A DNA stretch of 64,000 bases, taken from the NCBI GenBank assembly GCA_937124965.1, contig CAKZLB010000059.1, positions 95,252-159,251 of the forward strand, given 5' to 3'. The DNA comes from an uncultured Bacteroidota bacterium (GTDB taxonomy: Bacteria; Bacteroidota; Bacteroidia; NS11-12g; UBA9320). Position 1 is the first letter of the stretch. Each line of letters begins with the position of its first letter. Positions 36,270 to 46,066 of this stretch are shown here, one piece after another. The notes under the pieces are model-generated. The model made no database searches. It saw nothing but the letters and a program-made list of their open reading frames with translations, and was not told where the DNA came from. The position numbers and the translations under genes are program-made.

Positions 36270-37841
36270 ATGCTCAGGATTCTTGGATTAATATTATTGG
36301 TTTTGCCGTTACAGTCGTTGGCGCAAGACACGATGTATTACGACACGCTTATCAAAACACAAGCAGGTGATTTTGTTAAAGTTAAAAGTAAATCGGAGCT
36401 TACTGGGTTAATTGACACATACACCTTACAGCAAGGAAATTGGCAATTTTATTCTGTGGATGGAGTAGTTCTTAAAGAAGCTCGATACAAGGCAGATGTA
36501 AAAAACAAGGTTTCATCATTTGATGGTGATGTAATATTTTATGACTTAACAGGTGAAAAAGTATTATCTCAAGTATATAAAAACGGAGCGTTGGTTTCAA
36601 GTTCTGGATTTAAGGAAACAACGATAATTCAAGGAATAACGCAGGTTGATATACGCATTGAGTACGGAGAATACAAAGTGTTTCAACACCAAGATAGGTT
36701 TAAGCAATCCAAAATCCAGACTCAATATGCAAACTTGAGGGGTGCAAATGAATTAGCATATTACTTGAATGAAGAAGAGAGACTCTCCTCCCCTCATTTG
36801 TTAGACACCGCACCTTACTGGCCAAATAGATTAGATAACCTGATATCCAACCCAATGTTTGAAGATCACCCTTCCTTGAGTACATCTATGGCGTCGTTTA
36901 CCGAACAAGTTGATAATTGGCGTCCTGTTACTCCAACTCCAGATTTCTTTCTTTCTGAAGACTGTAAATCTGGCACAGGCTGTATTGGTTTTCGAGTGTA
37001 TAGCTTAGTAAAAGATATTGAGTATGTTCAGAACCGACTTCGAAAACCATTAAAGAAAGATAGCTTATACTGTTTTTCAATCTATGTAAAACTTGCAAAT
37101 CAGTGTTCTTATACAAGCAATGGTTTGGGTGCCCATTTTAGCAAGAAACCTGTGGATGATGTAACTGCGGTAATAAACTCAGAACCAGATATTCTCTTAA
37201 ATGAAAGTTATTTGCCTTATAAGACCAAGTGGATGTTATTGCAATGTAGATATAAAGCGAAGGGTGGAGAAAAGTATGTCACCATCGGAAGCTTTAAGCG
37301 ATTAGATGATATTGCTTTAACTAAGGTAAATGGCTACTCTGCCGAAGCATACTACATAATGGATGATGCGACTTTGACCCTTATTTCAGACTCATCAGAC
37401 TGCAAGTGTAATTTGGATAATCAGCCAGTCAACCTTGTGGTGACACATGTTGATACAGCTGTGTCTATTGGTAGTAGAATTGATACGTTAAGCGTCGGAG
37501 ACCGCTTTGTCTTGGAAAACGTTTATTTCGACAACGACAAGTCTGATTTATTACCTGAGTCTATTGTTAGCCTTACTGCGTTGTTTAAACTGCTCCAGTC
37601 ACATGTAGACTTGCGAATTGAAATTGGAGGGCACACGAGTGCGGTAGGAGGCTATGAGCACAATATGAAACTAAGTGAAGATAGGGCAAAAGCCGTAAAA
37701 AGGTTTTTGATTGTACAAGGAGTTGACAAGTCACGACTGCGAATTGAAGGATATGGACCAAACGAGCCTATAGATAGTAATGATACTGTTAAAGGTCAAG
37801 CTAAGAACCGCAGAGTGGAAATAAAAATTTTAGATAAATAA
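36270..37841 (+). CDS. OmpA-family cell-envelope protein
   Basis: 523 residues with a signal peptide (to about 18). The N-terminal part has a repeated MORN/toxin-antitoxin-like text (LKEARYKAD, VLSQVYKNGALV) and a middle carbohydrate-binding-like beta domain (about 180-385). The C-terminal OmpA domain has YFDNDKSDLLPES and the peptidoglycan-binding GHTSAVGGYEHNMKLSEDRA and NRRVEIKI blocks. It probably links the outer membrane to peptidoglycan. It is followed by a terminator shared with the convergent small gene. Confidence 0.9.
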   Translation: MLRILGLILLVLPLQSLAQDTMYYDTLIKTQAGDFVKVKSKSELTGLIDTYTLQQGNWQFYSVDGVVLKEARYKADVKNKVSSFDGDVIFYDLTGEKVLSQVYKNGALVSSSGFKETTIIQGITQVDIRIEYGEYKVFQHQDRFKQSKIQTQYANLRGANELAYYLNEEERLSSPHLLDTAPYWPNRLDNLISNPMFEDHPSLSTSMASFTEQVDNWRPVTPTPDFFLSEDCKSGTGCIGFRVYSLVKDIEYVQNRLRKPLKKDSLYCFSIYVKLANQCSYTSNGLGAHFSKKPVDDVTAVINSEPDILLNESYLPYKTKWMLLQCRYKAKGGEKYVTIGSFKRLDDIALTKVNGYSAEAYYIMDDATLTLISDSSDCKCNLDNQPVNLVVTHVDTAVSIGSRIDTLSVGDRFVLENVYFDNDKSDLLPESIVSLTALFKLLQSHVDLRIEIGGHTSAVGGYEHNMKLSEDRAKAVKRFLIVQGVDKSRLRIEGYGPNEPIDSNDTVKGQAKNRRVEIKILDK

Positions 37842-37870
37842 AAAGGCTGAGGATTAACCCCAGCCTTTAT
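37841..37870 (+). terminator. Intrinsic terminator after OmpA-family gene
   Basis: AAAAGGCTGAGG and the following CCCCAGCCTTT form a hairpin with one mismatched pair and a loop of about five bases, then TTATTTG. It lies between convergent genes and can work from both sides. Confidence 0.75.
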
Positions 37871-37891
37871 TTGTATGCAAATACTTACTTT

Positions 37892-38224
37892 CTATTTCGC
37901 TATAGAAAGAGATATTATACGATTAATGTTATACGTTTCGCCAGTAGCTTCCCCTTCATCATCATATTCGTCAGCTTCAGCAACTTCCCATACGATTGCG
38001 AATTTTTTTCCGATGTATTCATCGTCAACCAAGTCGTAGTCAACGTCGTCTCCTAACTCTTGGAACACGTGCATTGTGCCATTGGCGTCTTTGTATTTAT
38101 ATTCACCATCATCGTTTGAACCCATAAAGGTTGCAGTTAGCTTTTTATCAGCGACAGTTTCTGGTCCTTTCTGAAAAGACAGCATTGTCATAAAAATTGT
38201 TGTAACTAATAAGATTGTTTTCAT
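37892..38224 (-). CDS. Small exported acidic protein of unknown function
   Basis: 110 residues from the ATG giving MKTILLVTTIF, with a signal peptide to about residue 20. The mature part is acidic (DDVDYDLVDDEY, EADEYDDEGEATG) with a small beta-rich fold. The frame stays open upstream for 30 residues, but that region includes a piece of sequence also seen near the right end of the window and does not look like protein. No family recognised. Confidence 0.7.
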   Translation of the reverse strand: MKTILLVTTIFMTMLSFQKGPETVADKKLTATFMGSNDDGEYKYKDANGTMHVFQELGDDVDYDLVDDEYIGKKFAIVWEVAEADEYDDEGEATGETYNINRIISLSIAK

Positions 38225-38267
38225 TGTGTTTTTATTTAATTGTTTTGGTTTTTTCATGGAATACGTT

Positions 38268-38281
38268 GGTCGGACAAGTGG
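38268..38281. repeat. Short copy of a motif shared with the right-edge repeat region
   Basis: GGTCGGACAAGTGG occurs here, and the same sequence with four extra bases (GGTCGG-CCAG-ACAAGTGG) occurs at 63478-63495. The flanks differ. It may mark two copies of one dispersed repeat. Confidence 0.3.
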
Positions 38282-38458
38282 TTTTCTAAAAACTACCTGA
38301 CCTAATAAAAGCACATGTACGTATAGGCTATAAAACTATATTGTTCGATATTGAACTGCTAAGATGGAAGATTTAGTGTAATCGACAACATGTTTTAGTC
38401 GAATATTCTGTATATAATTGAAAATCAAGCCAATTATTTTTACAAAACACAAGATAGT

Positions 38459-38470
38459 GGGTAATTACCC
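38459..38470. promoter_or_regulatory. Perfect palindrome downstream of pgk
   Basis: GGGTAATTACCC is a perfect 12-base palindrome in the 272-base gap between the small acidic gene and the end of pgk. A related ATTACCCG half-site overlaps the pgk stop. Its role is unknown. Confidence 0.25.
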
Positions 38471-38496
38471 TTTAAATATTTGTAGGAGCGGATAAA

Positions 38497-39702
38497 TTAC
38501 CCGTTTTGAGCGGAAGAAGTAATTGCTGCAATTCCAGGCAACTCTTTTCCTTCAAAATACTCCAAAAGTGCTCCACCACCAGTAGAAACATAACTAACTT
38601 CATCAATCAGATTGAACTGCTTTATTGCAGCTGCACTATCACCACCGCCAATTAATGAAAATGCTCCGTCACTTGTTGCACCTGCTACTGACAACGCAAC
38701 ACTTTTCGTCCCATTTTCAAAATTACTGAATTCAAAAACACCCATCGGACCATTCCATAAAATGGTCTTTGACCGAAGAATTTCATTGGAATATTGTTCT
38801 ACAGCATCAGGACCAATATCTAAACCCATCCATCCGTCAGGAATTTCATTGCTTTGGCATGTCTGAACACCACCATCGTTACTAAAACCATCTGCACATA
38901 CGGAATCTGTCGGCAAAAAGATTGATACTCCTTTGGCTTTAGCTTTTTCTAATAACTCTAATGCAAGTCCAACACGATCTTGTTCAAAAAGACTATTGCC
39001 TATTTTGCCACCTTGTGCAGCAATAAACGTGTATGCCATACCCCCTCCAATTAGGATGGAGTCGGCTACATTCATTAGATTTTCGAGAATTAACAATTTG
39101 TCTGAAACCTTTGCACCCCCAACAATAGCAGTAAATGGCTTCTCAGGATCCGCAATTACCTTATTTGCGTTTCCTATTTCATTTGCCATGATGTAGCCAA
39201 AGCATTTATTTGAGCCAAAAAATTGTGCAATTACCGAAGTTGAGGCATGGGCTCTGTGTGCGGTGCCAAAAGCATCATTAACGTATATGTCTCCATATTT
39301 CGATAGTTTTTCGGCGAAGCCAGCATCTCCAGATTTCTCTTCCGAATAAAACCGCAAATTTTCTAAAAGTAAGATTTCACCGGGCTTTAAGTCATTTGCT
39401 AAGTTCGTTGCTTCTTGGCCAATACAATCATTTGCAAATAACACGCTAGCACCAGTTAGTTTTGTTAAGTGGGAAACAACGTGTTTTAAAGAATAAATGT
39501 CCTCTGGGCCATTTTTCGGTCTTCCCAAATGACTCATGAGAATTGCTGAGCCACCGTCATTAAGGACTTTTTTTATTGTCGGTACAGCAGCAGACATTCG
39601 AGCGTCATCTGTGATTTCCATTGATGCATTTAATGGAACATTAAAATCAACACGGATGATCGCTTTTTTATCTTGAAAATTGAAATTGTCAACAGTTTGC
39701 AT
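38497..39702 (-). CDS. pgk: Phosphoglycerate kinase
   Basis: Glycolytic enzyme transferring phosphate between 1,3-bisphosphoglycerate and ADP. 401 residues, the normal length. Conserved blocks: IRVDFNVPL near the N-terminus, [39 protein letters not shown], and the nucleotide-binding [12 protein letters not shown] with [18 protein letters not shown] at the end. It starts 5 bases after the stop of the cyclophilin gene on the same strand. Confidence 0.98.
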   Translation of the reverse strand: MQTVDNFNFQDKKAIIRVDFNVPLNASMEITDDARMSAAVPTIKKVLNDGGSAILMSHLGRPKNGPEDIYSLKHVVSHLTKLTGASVLFANDCIGQEATNLANDLKPGEILLLENLRFYSEEKSGDAGFAEKLSKYGDIYVNDAFGTAHRAHASTSVIAQFFGSNKCFGYIMANEIGNANKVIADPEKPFTAIVGGAKVSDKLLILENLMNVADSILIGGGMAYTFIAAQGGKIGNSLFEQDRVGLALELLEKAKAKGVSIFLPTDSVCADGFSNDGGVQTCQSNEIPDGWMGLDIGPDAVEQYSNEILRSKTILWNGPMGVFEFSNFENGTKSVALSVAGATSDGAFSLIGGGDSAAAIKQFNLIDEVSYVSTGGGALLEYFEGKELPGIAAITSSAQNG

Positions 39703-39707
39703 AGAGC

Positions 39708-40397
39708 TTATTTTAATGAATTAAAGACGTTAAGTGCATCGAAATTTTTTGCTGCTTCTCCAACGCGAATTATTTTAACAAAGTATATTTTATCCCCTTT
39801 GAGGGTTTGATCCACACTGCTTTGACCTGATACAACCTTACCAAATATATTGTAGCTACCATCAAGTTGCTGTCTTGGACCATTTGTAATATAGAATTGG
39901 CTACCGTTTGTATTCGGGCCACTGTTTGCCATGGCTAAAATACCTGGCCTGTTGTGACTTAAACTAGGAACGATCTCGTTTCGAAACTGATAACCCGGTC
40001 CACCCATTCCTGTACCTTCTGGATCTCCACCCTGAATCATGAAGTTATCACCATCTCCGTTTGCAACGTTAATGACCCTATGAAAAGTAAGACCATCATA
40101 GAAAGGAACACCAAGATCTTTTGCTTTATTAGGCATAGTTCCCTCTGCCAGTGCAACAAAGTTTGCAACCGTTAATGGAGCCTTTTCCATTTCAAGTTTC
40201 AGAAGAACGTCTCCTTCAGTTATGTTCATTTGAGCATATAAACCTTCACCATAGGTTTGCAATATTGAGTCAGCGGATATAAGGTTAATTTGTCGTTCTT
40301 TTTTATGAGTTTTTGAGGTTGATGTATTATTAGAACCAGAATCGCACGCAGAAAGACCTACGGTTAGTGCAAGTACAAATATGTATAGTGATCGCAT
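39708..40397 (-). CDS. Cyclophilin-type peptidyl-prolyl isomerase, lipoprotein
   Basis: From the ATG giving [12 protein letters not shown] the protein has 229 residues, with a lipobox VGLSAC (Cys at about 18). The cyclophilin core has [38 protein letters not shown] and SQFYITNG, all canonical. It is a periplasmic prolyl isomerase. A ten-residue longer form is open upstream but would hide the signal peptide and overlap the promoter. A Bacteroidota-type promoter with exact 19-base spacing sits just upstream, inside the end of the O-methyltransferase gene. Confidence 0.94.
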   Translation of the reverse strand: MRSLYIFVLALTVGLSACDSGSNNTSTSKTHKKERQINLISADSILQTYGEGLYAQMNITEGDVLLKLEMEKAPLTVANFVALAEGTMPNKAKDLGVPFYDGLTFHRVINVANGDGDNFMIQGGDPEGTGMGGPGYQFRNEIVPSLSHNRPGILAMANSGPNTNGSQFYITNGPRQQLDGSYNIFGKVVSGQSSVDQTLKGDKIYFVKIIRVGEAAKNFDALNVFNSLK

Positions 40398-40416
40398 ATT
40401 TCTTAAGAATTTAAGA

Positions 40417-40446
40417 CAAAAGTACAACCTTACTTTTTTCGTACAA
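40417..40446 (-). promoter_or_regulatory. Bacteroidota sigma-A promoter for the cyclophilin gene
   Basis: On the minus strand TTG (40444-40446), a spacer of exactly 19 bases and TACTTTTG (40417-40424) match TTG-N19-TAnnTTTG. It lies across the last codons of the upstream methyltransferase gene, so the cyclophilin-pgk pair can be transcribed on its own. Confidence 0.65.
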
Positions 40447-41074
40447 CCATTAACCCATCTCTAATTGGCATAAGCACATTTTCAACTCTTTCATCTAGAT
40501 GGATTTTTTTGTTGAATGCATCTAAAGCTTTAGTCTCATCGTCTTTTGTTAACTGTTTTTCATCCAAGACTTTGCCACTCCACAACACATTATCAGCGAT
40601 AATAATTCCTCCTGAAGGCATTTTGTCTATAACCAAATCAAAGTAATTACTGTAGTTCTCTTTATCCGCGTCAATGAAGACTAAATCTATAGATTTGTCA
40701 ATTTGTGGCACCACATCTAGTGCATTCGCAATGTGAAACTCTATGTTGTTTTTGAAAGGGGATTTATCGAAGTATCGTCGAGTCATATCTTCTAACTCTT
40801 CATTAACGTCAATGGTTATTAATGTACCGTTATCTGCTAGTCCTTCAGCCAAACATAACGCAGAATAACCTGTATACGTTCCAATTTCCAAAATGGTTTT
40901 CGGTCGAATCATCTTACTGAACATACTTAAGACACGCCCTTGTAAATGCCCCGATAGCATACGAGGAATTAAAACGTTTGCGTAGGTCTCACGGTTTAGC
41001 TCTTTTAGAAGGTCATTTTCTGGTGATGTATGATCTTCGGAGTATTGAGATAATTTCGGATCTAAAAATTCCAT
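40430..41074 (-). CDS. O-methyltransferase (class I, COMT/CCoAOMT-like)
   Basis: 214 residues. The SAM site is ILEIGTYTGYSALCLAEGL, preceded by GRVLSMFSKM. The metal ligands IDLVFIDADKENY and IIADNVLWSGKV are those of divalent-metal-dependent catechol-type methyltransferases. The substrate is probably a hydroxylated aromatic or similar; the family is broad. It follows the next upstream gene by 2 bases on the same strand. Confidence 0.93.
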   Translation of the reverse strand: MEFLDPKLSQYSEDHTSPENDLLKELNRETYANVLIPRMLSGHLQGRVLSMFSKMIRPKTILEIGTYTGYSALCLAEGLADNGTLITIDVNEELEDMTRRYFDKSPFKNNIEFHIANALDVVPQIDKSIDLVFIDADKENYSNYFDLVIDKMPSGGIIIADNVLWSGKVLDEKQLTKDDETKALDAFNKKIHLDERVENVLMPIRDGLMVVRKK

Positions 41075-41076
41075 TA

Positions 41077-42114
41077 CTATTTGTTAATTAAAAGGTCTGC
41101 AAAGATGAGTTTATGGTCCGAATAAATACTATCTGTTGAACCATAATTTAAACAATCAATAGATTTATCAGCTAGTATAAAATCTATTCTTAAGATTGGA
41201 AATGGTTTGAGGTAGGTTGCTTCGAAACCATGCCCAGCTTCCACAAACGCATCATTTTTACCTTCTAAAAGTTGTTGGTATGCATAGCTTTGAGGAGTGT
41301 CGTTCAGGTCGCCCATAATGATTGATGGGTAAGGACAGTCTTTCATATGATTCTTAATGTCATCCACTTGTTGTGCCCTTTTTTGCATAGAATATTTTAA
41401 GCGTTGTGCTAGGTTTTTAGCTTTATAGGTAGAAACGGAATCAAATTCTAATTTTTTCAGTACGTGATAATCTTCAGACTTAACCCTAGTTGTTTCCAAA
41501 TGTATTGCATAAATACGAACCGTAGTATTGTTAATAAGGATGTCTGCAAATCCACCAACGCTAGACGGGACATTCGTAAAAGGAATAATTCCAGAGTTAA
41601 CGATTGGATATTTAGAAACTAAATATAACCCTACACGCTTGCTGTTGATAAAGGGGAAACCTAATTGATGTGGAAATAACTCTTTGCTTATGCGTCCAGA
41701 ACCATATCGCCATTCTTGAAATACCGCCAAATCAATTGAGTGAGTTTCTAAATAGTGATTGATACTTTTTGAGGTATTAATGTTTCTGTTTACCCCAAAA
41801 CCATATACGTTAAAACTCATAAAGCGTGTTTTTACTTCAGAGGACACATCTGTATTAATGGAGTACGTACGTTGAATGAAAGGGAGCCCAACAAGTAAAA
41901 TTGCAATATTTATTAAGGTCATTCTTGTTTTGAAAACAAATCCAAAAAAAAGTATCGCACAAAACCCAATGAGAATTGCTTTAAAAGTCAAGCCGAAAAA
42001 CGATATCGGCCAAAAATATTTGGGACTTATAAATGGTGCTAAGTAAGATAAAAGGAGAGCAACTATGGCTAACCAATTTAGTATGCGAAAGGTTGTTTTA
42101 AAAAATTTCTTCAA
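41077..42114 (-). CDS. Membrane-anchored endonuclease/exonuclease/phosphatase-family protein
   Basis: 345 residues: three N-terminal TM helices (about 10-90), then an EEP catalytic domain outside. Motifs: MSFNVYGFG, VFQEW (catalytic Glu), IYAIHLETTR, IIMGDLNDTPQSYAYQ and the terminal YSDHKLIFADL His. The family includes DNase-like, phospholipase-like and sphingomyelinase-like enzymes, so the substrate is open. It is separated from the rhomboid gene by a single base. Confidence 0.9.
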   Translation of the reverse strand: MKKFFKTTFRILNWLAIVALLLSYLAPFISPKYFWPISFFGLTFKAILIGFCAILFFGFVFKTRMTLINIAILLVGLPFIQRTYSINTDVSSEVKTRFMSFNVYGFGVNRNINTSKSINHYLETHSIDLAVFQEWRYGSGRISKELFPHQLGFPFINSKRVGLYLVSKYPIVNSGIIPFTNVPSSVGGFADILINNTTVRIYAIHLETTRVKSEDYHVLKKLEFDSVSTYKAKNLAQRLKYSMQKRAQQVDDIKNHMKDCPYPSIIMGDLNDTPQSYAYQQLLEGKNDAFVEAGHGFEATYLKPFPILRIDFILADKSIDCLNYGSTDSIYSDHKLIFADLLINK

Positions 42115-42115
42115 G

Positions 42116-43027
42116 TTACTTATCGCTTGCCCGGAAAAGTAATTCTTTTTCTTCTTTTGTTAAACTCGGATAACCACTTTGATTAATTTTATCTAAGATA
42201 GCATCAATTTCTTCTTGACGTGGTTTGTCATTTGATGAGCGTTGATATTTTTTATGACTTCTTGATTCACCTTTTGAAGAGGTTTTGACCGTTTCACGTT
42301 TATTCCGAATGATATCTCGTTCATCGATGATTGTATACTTTGGTTTGAAAGGATTTTTTATTTGGTTCAAGAAACTCAAATTTAATCTACCTTGTTCGTT
42401 CAACATAAACACAGCTCCAAACATAGCACCCCCAATATGAGCTAAATGCCCACCTTGATTACCGGCATTAAAATACATTAGATCCGTAAATATTAAAAAA
42501 AGTGCTATCCATTTCATTTTTACACGAAATGCTCCGAAAAGGTATAATTCGTAATTTGGAACTAAAATGGCCGTTGCCACTACTACCGAAATGACCGCTC
42601 CAGAAGCACCTAACATTAAGCCATTACCACCTGCAAATGCAGGGGAAATAGCATACGTCACTAAATACAAAATTGCTCCAGATATTCCACCGAGAAAATA
42701 TATTTTGTAGAACGTTCGGTTCGATTGAAAGTCCAACAAAATTCGACCGATAAAGTACAGCATCAGCATATTTCCGATGATGTGTCGGAGGTCGGCATGA
42801 AAAAACATATATGTTCCAATGGTCCATGGTTTTAACAAAAGGTCGCTAAAGGCTGAAGGAACATAAAAGATGCTAAGCAAGTTATTTGCTTTATTGATTT
42901 GGTCGCTTCCTGCGATTAGATAAATAAGACCACTTAACAAAAAAATGGCAACGTTGATGATTATCAACTTCCTTACTGGAGAGTCTCCCTTGTTAAACTG
43001 ATATTGTATTTTATCCCAGAGTGACAT
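42116..43027 (-). CDS. Rhomboid-family intramembrane serine protease with C-terminal extension
   Basis: From the ATG giving MSLWDKIQYQF the protein has 303 residues, six TM helices, the catalytic serine in GASGAVIS and the catalytic histidine in HLAHIGG. Family motif FFHADLRHIIGNM is also present. A soluble C-terminal region (about 220-303) ends with YPSLTKEEKELLFRASDK, which I associate with DUF6576 on Bacteroidota rhomboids. The first in-frame ATG would begin inside the preceding gene and is less likely. Tandem with a second rhomboid. Confidence 0.92.
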   Translation of the reverse strand: MSLWDKIQYQFNKGDSPVRKLIIINVAIFLLSGLIYLIAGSDQINKANNLLSIFYVPSAFSDLLLKPWTIGTYMFFHADLRHIIGNMLMLYFIGRILLDFQSNRTFYKIYFLGGISGAILYLVTYAISPAFAGGNGLMLGASGAVISVVVATAILVPNYELYLFGAFRVKMKWIALFLIFTDLMYFNAGNQGGHLAHIGGAMFGAVFMLNEQGRLNLSFLNQIKNPFKPKYTIIDERDIIRNKRETVKTSSKGESRSHKKYQRSSNDKPRQEEIDAILDKINQSGYPSLTKEEKELLFRASDK

Positions 43028-43040
43028 TCTTCTAATGTTA

Positions 43041-43787
43041 TTAAAAAAAGCTATCCCTTTTAGTCTTATTCCAGTATTTGACAATAATAATACCTGCTAT
43101 TAAACCACCTAAATGAGCAAAGTGTGCAATGTTGTCTCCAGGAATATTTGCTATTCCACTAAATAACTCATAAAGGCCATAAAATGTTATTGCATATTTT
43201 AACTTAATAGGTATTGGAGGGAAGATCAAATAAAGAATTGTATTTGGAACAAGTATTAAACAACCTCCCAAAATTCCGAATACTGCTCCTGATGCACCAA
43301 TTGCTGGGACACCAAAATAAATACCTAGTTGCGTCAGAGCGGGTTGACTGCTGTATAAACCTTGACGATATAAGTTAACACCTTCACGCTTTGCAAGCTC
43401 AATGTTTTCTGGTGACAATATCGACATTAGCTCTGAAACTTGATAATGAATAATTCCATAATGTAAAAGCATAGCCGCAAATCCGGTGAATAGGTAAAAG
43501 AATAAGAAGCGCTTCTCTCCCCAACGTATTTCTAACATAGGGCCAAAAAAGAAGAGACCTAGCATGTTCCCGAACAAGTGCATAAAATTATCGTGCATAA
43601 ACATATGCGTTAATAGCTGCCATGGCCTAAATTGGTCGGAGTAAGGGTGATATAAACCTAAAACACTATCGAGGTCTATTCCACGGCTTTCCATAAGTAG
43701 TTTGCCCACGAAGACAAGAACATTGATAATCAAAAGGTTCTTGACTACTGGGGTTATGCTATTCGCTCCTGTGAATCTTTGCTGCAT
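43041..43787 (-). CDS. Rhomboid-family intramembrane serine protease
   Basis: 248 residues with six TM helices. The catalytic dyad is the Ser in GASGAVFGILGG and the His in HFAHLGGLIAG; MFMHDNFMHLFGNM is the conserved TM2 block. It cleaves single-pass membrane proteins within the bilayer. It has an insertion of about 45 residues between TM helices (SELMSILSPENIELAKREG) but no C-terminal extension. It ends 13 bases before the second rhomboid start, so the pair is likely a single transcript with mutL. Confidence 0.94.
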   Translation of the reverse strand: MQQRFTGANSITPVVKNLLIINVLVFVGKLLMESRGIDLDSVLGLYHPYSDQFRPWQLLTHMFMHDNFMHLFGNMLGLFFFGPMLEIRWGEKRFLFFYLFTGFAAMLLHYGIIHYQVSELMSILSPENIELAKREGVNLYRQGLYSSQPALTQLGIYFGVPAIGASGAVFGILGGCLILVPNTILYLIFPPIPIKLKYAITFYGLYELFSGIANIPGDNIAHFAHLGGLIAGIIIVKYWNKTKRDSFF

Positions 43788-43793
43788 TGTTTA

Positions 43794-45611
43794 TTATTCA
43801 AATAATTCAGATAATTTAGTCTGTTCGAGTGAAATGTATGTCACCTTTCCTGAAGGTGTATAGCGTGGCTGTTCACATTCAAACAAATCTGTAATCAACA
43901 TCTGTAATTGTTCTTGTTCCAAAACTGTACCCTTTGAAATTCCTGAATTTCTGGCAAGGGAACGTGCCAAATTTTCACGTTTATCCAGTTTTAGGTGTTG
44001 TTGGTTCAACTTATAATTTTCTAATATTCCTTCTAAAATTTCCTTTTCTTCTCCCTTAGTTATATCTGCGGGTGTGCCATTTATAATAATGGTGTTCTTA
44101 CCAAATACACTAATGTCAAAGCCAAGTTGATTAATGTCTTCGAGCAATTGCAGAATCAATTCAAAGTCTGCCGCTTGTAGTTCTAACGTTCTTGGAAACA
44201 ACAACTGTTGGCAACCCACAGCAGCGCTTTTAAGCTGTGAATGGTATTTTTCATATAAAATCCGTTCATGTGCTCTTTTTTGATTCACTAAATACAATTC
44301 GCGATTTACCATACAAACGATGTACGTTGAATATACTTGAAACGCTGTTCCAATCTCAACGTTTTTAGATTTCGACGTAAACTGTGTTATTTCCGTTTGA
44401 GGTTTTACTGGTTGGAAATCTATCGTTGGCCTTTCGTCGTCTCTAAAAGGTTCGTAAAGCTTTTCCCAAGCAGTTTCATTTTTCTTTTTTACACCATCAC
44501 TTATAAATGGGTTGTAGTTAGTGTTCGTTTTTATGCTTGGTGGTTCAACATGCCGTTCTTCATTTATCTTTTTCTCTGAAAACGAAGGAAGAAAAGCACT
44601 AGTGTCTAATGTTGGAGTAACGTTGTAATGGCTGAGTGCTTTGGTGGCAACCGAAGAAATGATCTGATATATTGGTCTACCCTCTTCAAACTTAACTTCT
44701 GTTTTGGTTGGATGAACATTAACGTCAATTTTAGAGGGGTCAATTTCTAAGAATAACACATAGAACGGATGATGGTCTTTATCAATCAGCCCATCATATG
44801 CATTTGAAATGGCATGATGAAAATATGGTTCCTTGATGAATCGACCATTGACAAATAGAAACTGATTGCCTCGTGTTTTTCGTGCTAGTTCTGGACTGCC
44901 AATAAATCCAGAAATGCTTACAATCTCTGTATGCTCCTCAACAGCTAATAAACTTCCTTTAGAAGACTTGATAAGAATATCTTCAATACGACTTTCCAAC
45001 TGTGTTGAAGAAAGTTTGTACACCTCGTTGTTACCGTTAAACAATGACATTTCTACATCTGGTCTACTGAGAGCAACACGTTGAAATTCTTCAATGATAT
45101 ATTTAGTCTCTACGGCGATCGACTTTAGAAAATTCCGTCTAACTGGAATATTAAAGAATAAGTTTTTTACAGAAATTGTGGTACCATTAGCCATCGATAC
45201 TACTTCTTGTTTTTTCACTTCCGAAGCCTCAATGATGATCAAGGTGCCAAGAGAATCTTCTTCTCGTTTGGATTTCATTTCAACTTGAGACACTGCTGCA
45301 ATACTTGCAAGGGCCTCCCCTCGAAAGCCAAAAGTAGCTAAGCTGAATAGGTCTTCAGCTTTCTGAATTTTGGAGGTTGCGTGCCGTTCCCAACACATAC
45401 GAGCGTCTGTATCGCTCATTCCTTTTCCGTTGTCTATTATTTGTAATAAGGTTTGACCACCATCACGAAAAATCAACTTAATCTTTGTAGCACCTGCATC
45501 TAAACTGTTTTCCAACAATTCTTTAACTACAGAAGCAGGTCGTTGTACAACCTCTCCAGCAGCGATTTGGTTTGCAATAGATTCAGGAAGAAGGCGTATT
45601 AAATCAGACAT
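43794..45611 (-). CDS. mutL: DNA mismatch repair protein MutL
   Basis: 605 residues. The GHKL ATPase half is intact: ELLENSLDAG (Glu34), DNGKGM, FGFRGEALASI and the Lys/NVHPTK loop near 300. The C-terminal dimerisation and regulatory half starts near 420. Its nuclease-type motif, DQHA(x2)E(x4)E in nicking MutL proteins, reads NQKRAHERILYE: Asn443 and Lys445 replace the metal-binding Asp and His. A final SGK replaces CPHGRP. The nicking activity is therefore doubtful. CAAAGATA just upstream on the plus strand reads TATCTTTG, a -7 element. Confidence 0.97.
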   Translation of the reverse strand: MSDLIRLLPESIANQIAAGEVVQRPASVVKELLENSLDAGATKIKLIFRDGGQTLLQIIDNGKGMSDTDARMCWERHATSKIQKAEDLFSLATFGFRGEALASIAAVSQVEMKSKREEDSLGTLIIIEASEVKKQEVVSMANGTTISVKNLFFNIPVRRNFLKSIAVETKYIIEEFQRVALSRPDVEMSLFNGNNEVYKLSSTQLESRIEDILIKSSKGSLLAVEEHTEIVSISGFIGSPELARKTRGNQFLFVNGRFIKEPYFHHAISNAYDGLIDKDHHPFYVLFLEIDPSKIDVNVHPTKTEVKFEEGRPIYQIISSVATKALSHYNVTPTLDTSAFLPSFSEKKINEERHVEPPSIKTNTNYNPFISDGVKKKNETAWEKLYEPFRDDERPTIDFQPVKPQTEITQFTSKSKNVEIGTAFQVYSTYIVCMVNRELYLVNQKRAHERILYEKYHSQLKSAAVGCQQLLFPRTLELQAADFELILQLLEDINQLGFDISVFGKNTIIINGTPADITKGEEKEILEGILENYKLNQQHLKLDKRENLARSLARNSGISKGTVLEQEQLQMLITDLFECEQPRYTPSGKVTYISLEQTKLSELFE

Positions 45612-45650
45612 CTTAGACGCCTCAAAGATACGGCTATTCTCTCTTTCTTC

Positions 45651-45971
45651 TTAGAATTGAATTTTTTTGAAGCCAGAAATAATCACAGGAAGTGTGTCTG
45701 TATAAAAAACCATGTAAGCTATTGAACCAAGAATCAATGCAATTAACAATATACGTATTCGCGACACAACTCTTTGTTGTTGAGCTGCTGGATCTAACGG
45801 TCTGACACCTCGATTTTTGTATGCTGTTTGAATTCGTAGTTTGGAACCTTCTGCGGAATAATCACCAGTTACTTCAGCCTTAATAAGCTCTTTTCTATTG
45901 TGTAAGTTCTCACGATCTTCGTCATAATAACGTGGTTTGTAGTTAAACCGTTTGTTATTTCGTCGACCCAT
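45651..45971 (-). CDS. Small membrane-anchored basic protein
   Basis: 106 residues from the ATG giving MGRRNNKRFNYK. The N-terminal two thirds are basic and polar; one TM helix (about 78-96) lies near the C-terminus. No motif recognised, although proteins of this form, N-terminal RRNNKRFNYKPRY and a C-terminal helix, accompany mutL and the gld genes in other Flavobacteriales as far as I recall. Lies between mutL and gldG. Confidence 0.7.
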   Translation of the reverse strand: MGRRNNKRFNYKPRYYDEDRENLHNRKELIKAEVTGDYSAEGSKLRIQTAYKNRGVRPLDPAAQQQRVVSRIRILLIALILGSIAYMVFYTDTLPVIISGFKKIQF

Positions 45972-46066
45972 TTTTACTCTAGAAAATTCCATAAACCAAA
46001 GATAGGTACACTATTTATGAATGTCAACTCTACTTGACGAACGTTTAGAATTGATAAATGAACGGT

